Shown here: positions 63,244 to 64,000 of the stretch, one piece after another
Layout of the letters: each line of letters starts with the position of its first letter
Position numbering within the stretch: the first letter of the stretch is position 1
Source: Paraplanobispora siamensis
Lineage (GTDB): Bacteria > Actinomycetota > Actinomycetes > Streptosporangiales > Streptosporangiaceae
Direction of reading: 5' to 3'
Length of the DNA: 64,000 bases
Assembly: GCF_016863175.1 (NCBI RefSeq)
Contig: NZ_BOOJ01000002.1
Coordinates: 62,001 to 126,000, forward strand
Translations under genes and position numbers: made by a program
The notes under the pieces: model-generated
Database searches by the model: none
What the model saw: only the letters and a program-made list of their open reading frames with translations
Told to the model about the DNA's origin: nothing

Positions 63244-64000
63244 ATGCAGTCCGACCGTCCGATCTTCGTCATCGGCTGCCCGCGTTCCGGCACCACGATG
63301 CTGCAGCTCATGCTGCACTCGCACCCGCGCATCGGGGTGCCGCCGGAGACGCGGTTCGTGATACCCGGCTACTACCGCCGGTTCGTCTTCGGCGATCTGC
63401 GGGAGGAGGTCAACCGGCGGCGTCTCGGTCAGTGGATCGTCACCGACAAGGACACCAAGTTCAAGGAGCTGAAGATCGACGGCGACCGGTTCGTCGAGGA
63501 CGTCGTCGCCGGTCCGCCCACGCTGGGCTCCGCCATCGGCATCGCCTTCCGGTCCCACGCCGAGCGGTTCGGCAAGGCCCGCTGGGGCGACAAGCGGCCG
63601 AGCTACTACCACTACGTGGACGTGCTCCTGCGCCTGTTCCCCGACGCCCAGTTCATCCACCTGATCAGGGACGGCCGGGACGCGGTCTCCTCGCTCAAGG
63701 AGATGCCCTGGTACACCAAGGACGTCTTCCACGCGGTGAACAACTGGGCCGAGGCCATCGACTTCGGCCGCCGGCACGCCAAGAACCTGCCCGCCGACAG
63801 CTACTACGAGCTGCGCTACGAGGACCTGACGGCCGACCCCGAGACCGAGCTGGCCAAGCTGTGCGGCTTCCTCGGCGAGGAGTACGACCCGGCGATGAGC
63901 GAGCCGTGCCACGTGGCCCGGGTGGCGATCCCGCAGAACCGGTCCTGGCACCTGAACACGCACGGCGAGGTGACCACCTCCCGGTCCGGCTCGTGGAAGT
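63244..64000 (+). CDS. Sulfotransferase family protein (partial, runs off the window)
   Basis: The first 252 residues of a PAPS-dependent sulfotransferase; the gene continues beyond the window. It starts MQSDRPIFVIGCPRSGTTML, where GCPRSGTTML is the 5'-phosphosulfate loop, followed by MLHSHPRIGVPPETRFVIPG. The 3'-phosphate site is visible as FIHLIRDGRDAVSSLKEMPW. The sequence YYELRYEDLTADPETELAKL is also typical of the family. ATG 63244 is preceded by GTG 63241 and by GGGGG. It follows the CDP-alcohol phosphotransferase by 26 bp and is likely co-transcribed. A carbohydrate or lipid acceptor is probable but unknown. Confidence 0.88.
   Translation, partial: MQSDRPIFVIGCPRSGTTMLQLMLHSHPRIGVPPETRFVIPGYYRRFVFGDLREEVNRRRLGQWIVTDKDTKFKELKIDGDRFVEDVVAGPPTLGSAIGIAFRSHAERFGKARWGDKRPSYYHYVDVLLRLFPDAQFIHLIRDGRDAVSSLKEMPWYTKDVFHAVNNWAEAIDFGRRHAKNLPADSYYELRYEDLTADPETELAKLCGFLGEEYDPAMSEPCHVARVAIPQNRSWHLNTHGEVTTSRSGSWK

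Overview
The window is high-GC DNA of an actinomycete. A SigD/ShbA-type sigma factor, a DUF5319 gene, two IMP dehydrogenase-family genes, a ChoD-like oxidase, GTG/TTG starts and probable leaderless starts all fit a filamentous actinobacterium, possibly of the Streptosporangiaceae; the genus is inferred, not proven. No tRNA, rRNA, CRISPR array, insertion sequence or prophage was seen. The last gene runs off the right edge.

Layout. (1) 1-5400: sigma factor shbA, a tiny overlapping ORF resembling the sigma-binding part of anti-sigma factor RsdA, a convergent DUF5319 gene, a TrmB/LuxR-type regulator, then guaB and guaB3. This order parallels the sigD-rsdA-guaB2-guaB3-choD-guaA neighbourhood of Mycobacterium tuberculosis, but the choD-like gene (25.4 kb) and guaA (37.3 kb) are separated by unrelated genes. 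(2) 5424-10313: a leftward amino-sugar operon (SIS isomerase/deaminase, NagA-type deacetylase, PfkB kinase, class II aldolase) divergent from its DeoR-family regulator; together the enzymes can take an N-acetylhexosamine 6-phosphate to triose phosphates. (3) 10499-16435: glpD, an aldo/keto reductase and a secreted M36 metallopeptidase. (4) 16592-21424: a leftward RiPP operon with a C39-peptidase ABC exporter, two 49-50-residue double-glycine precursors, a graspetide-type ATP-grasp ligase and a PpiC-related maturation protein. This is the most interesting system in the window. (5) 21551-34342: a beta-propeller lipoprotein, aldehyde dehydrogenase plus ChoD-like oxidoreductase, a PLP decarboxylase, a hydrolase, a GNAT protein, a DNA alkylation repair protein, a DUF885 protein and an APC permease. 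(6) 34305-64000: a long surface-glycan region broken by two SDR genes and guaA. It encodes a pyruvyltransferase-family protein, two acyltransferase-3 proteins, a polysaccharide deacetylase, GT-C membrane proteins, WecE/WecD-like and RmlA/RmlB enzymes (a route to a dTDP-4-acetamido-4,6-dideoxyhexose), a GtrA/GtrB-like pair, several GT2 glycosyltransferases, a GT2-TagF-like fusion, a CDP-alcohol phosphotransferase and a sulfotransferase. Together these suggest synthesis of a decorated, phosphate-containing cell-surface polymer.

Short tandem repeats sit just after several stop codons, and strong hairpins mark many gene boundaries. Start sites were chosen from ribosome binding sites, -10-like motifs and family length; several differ from the longest reading frame.
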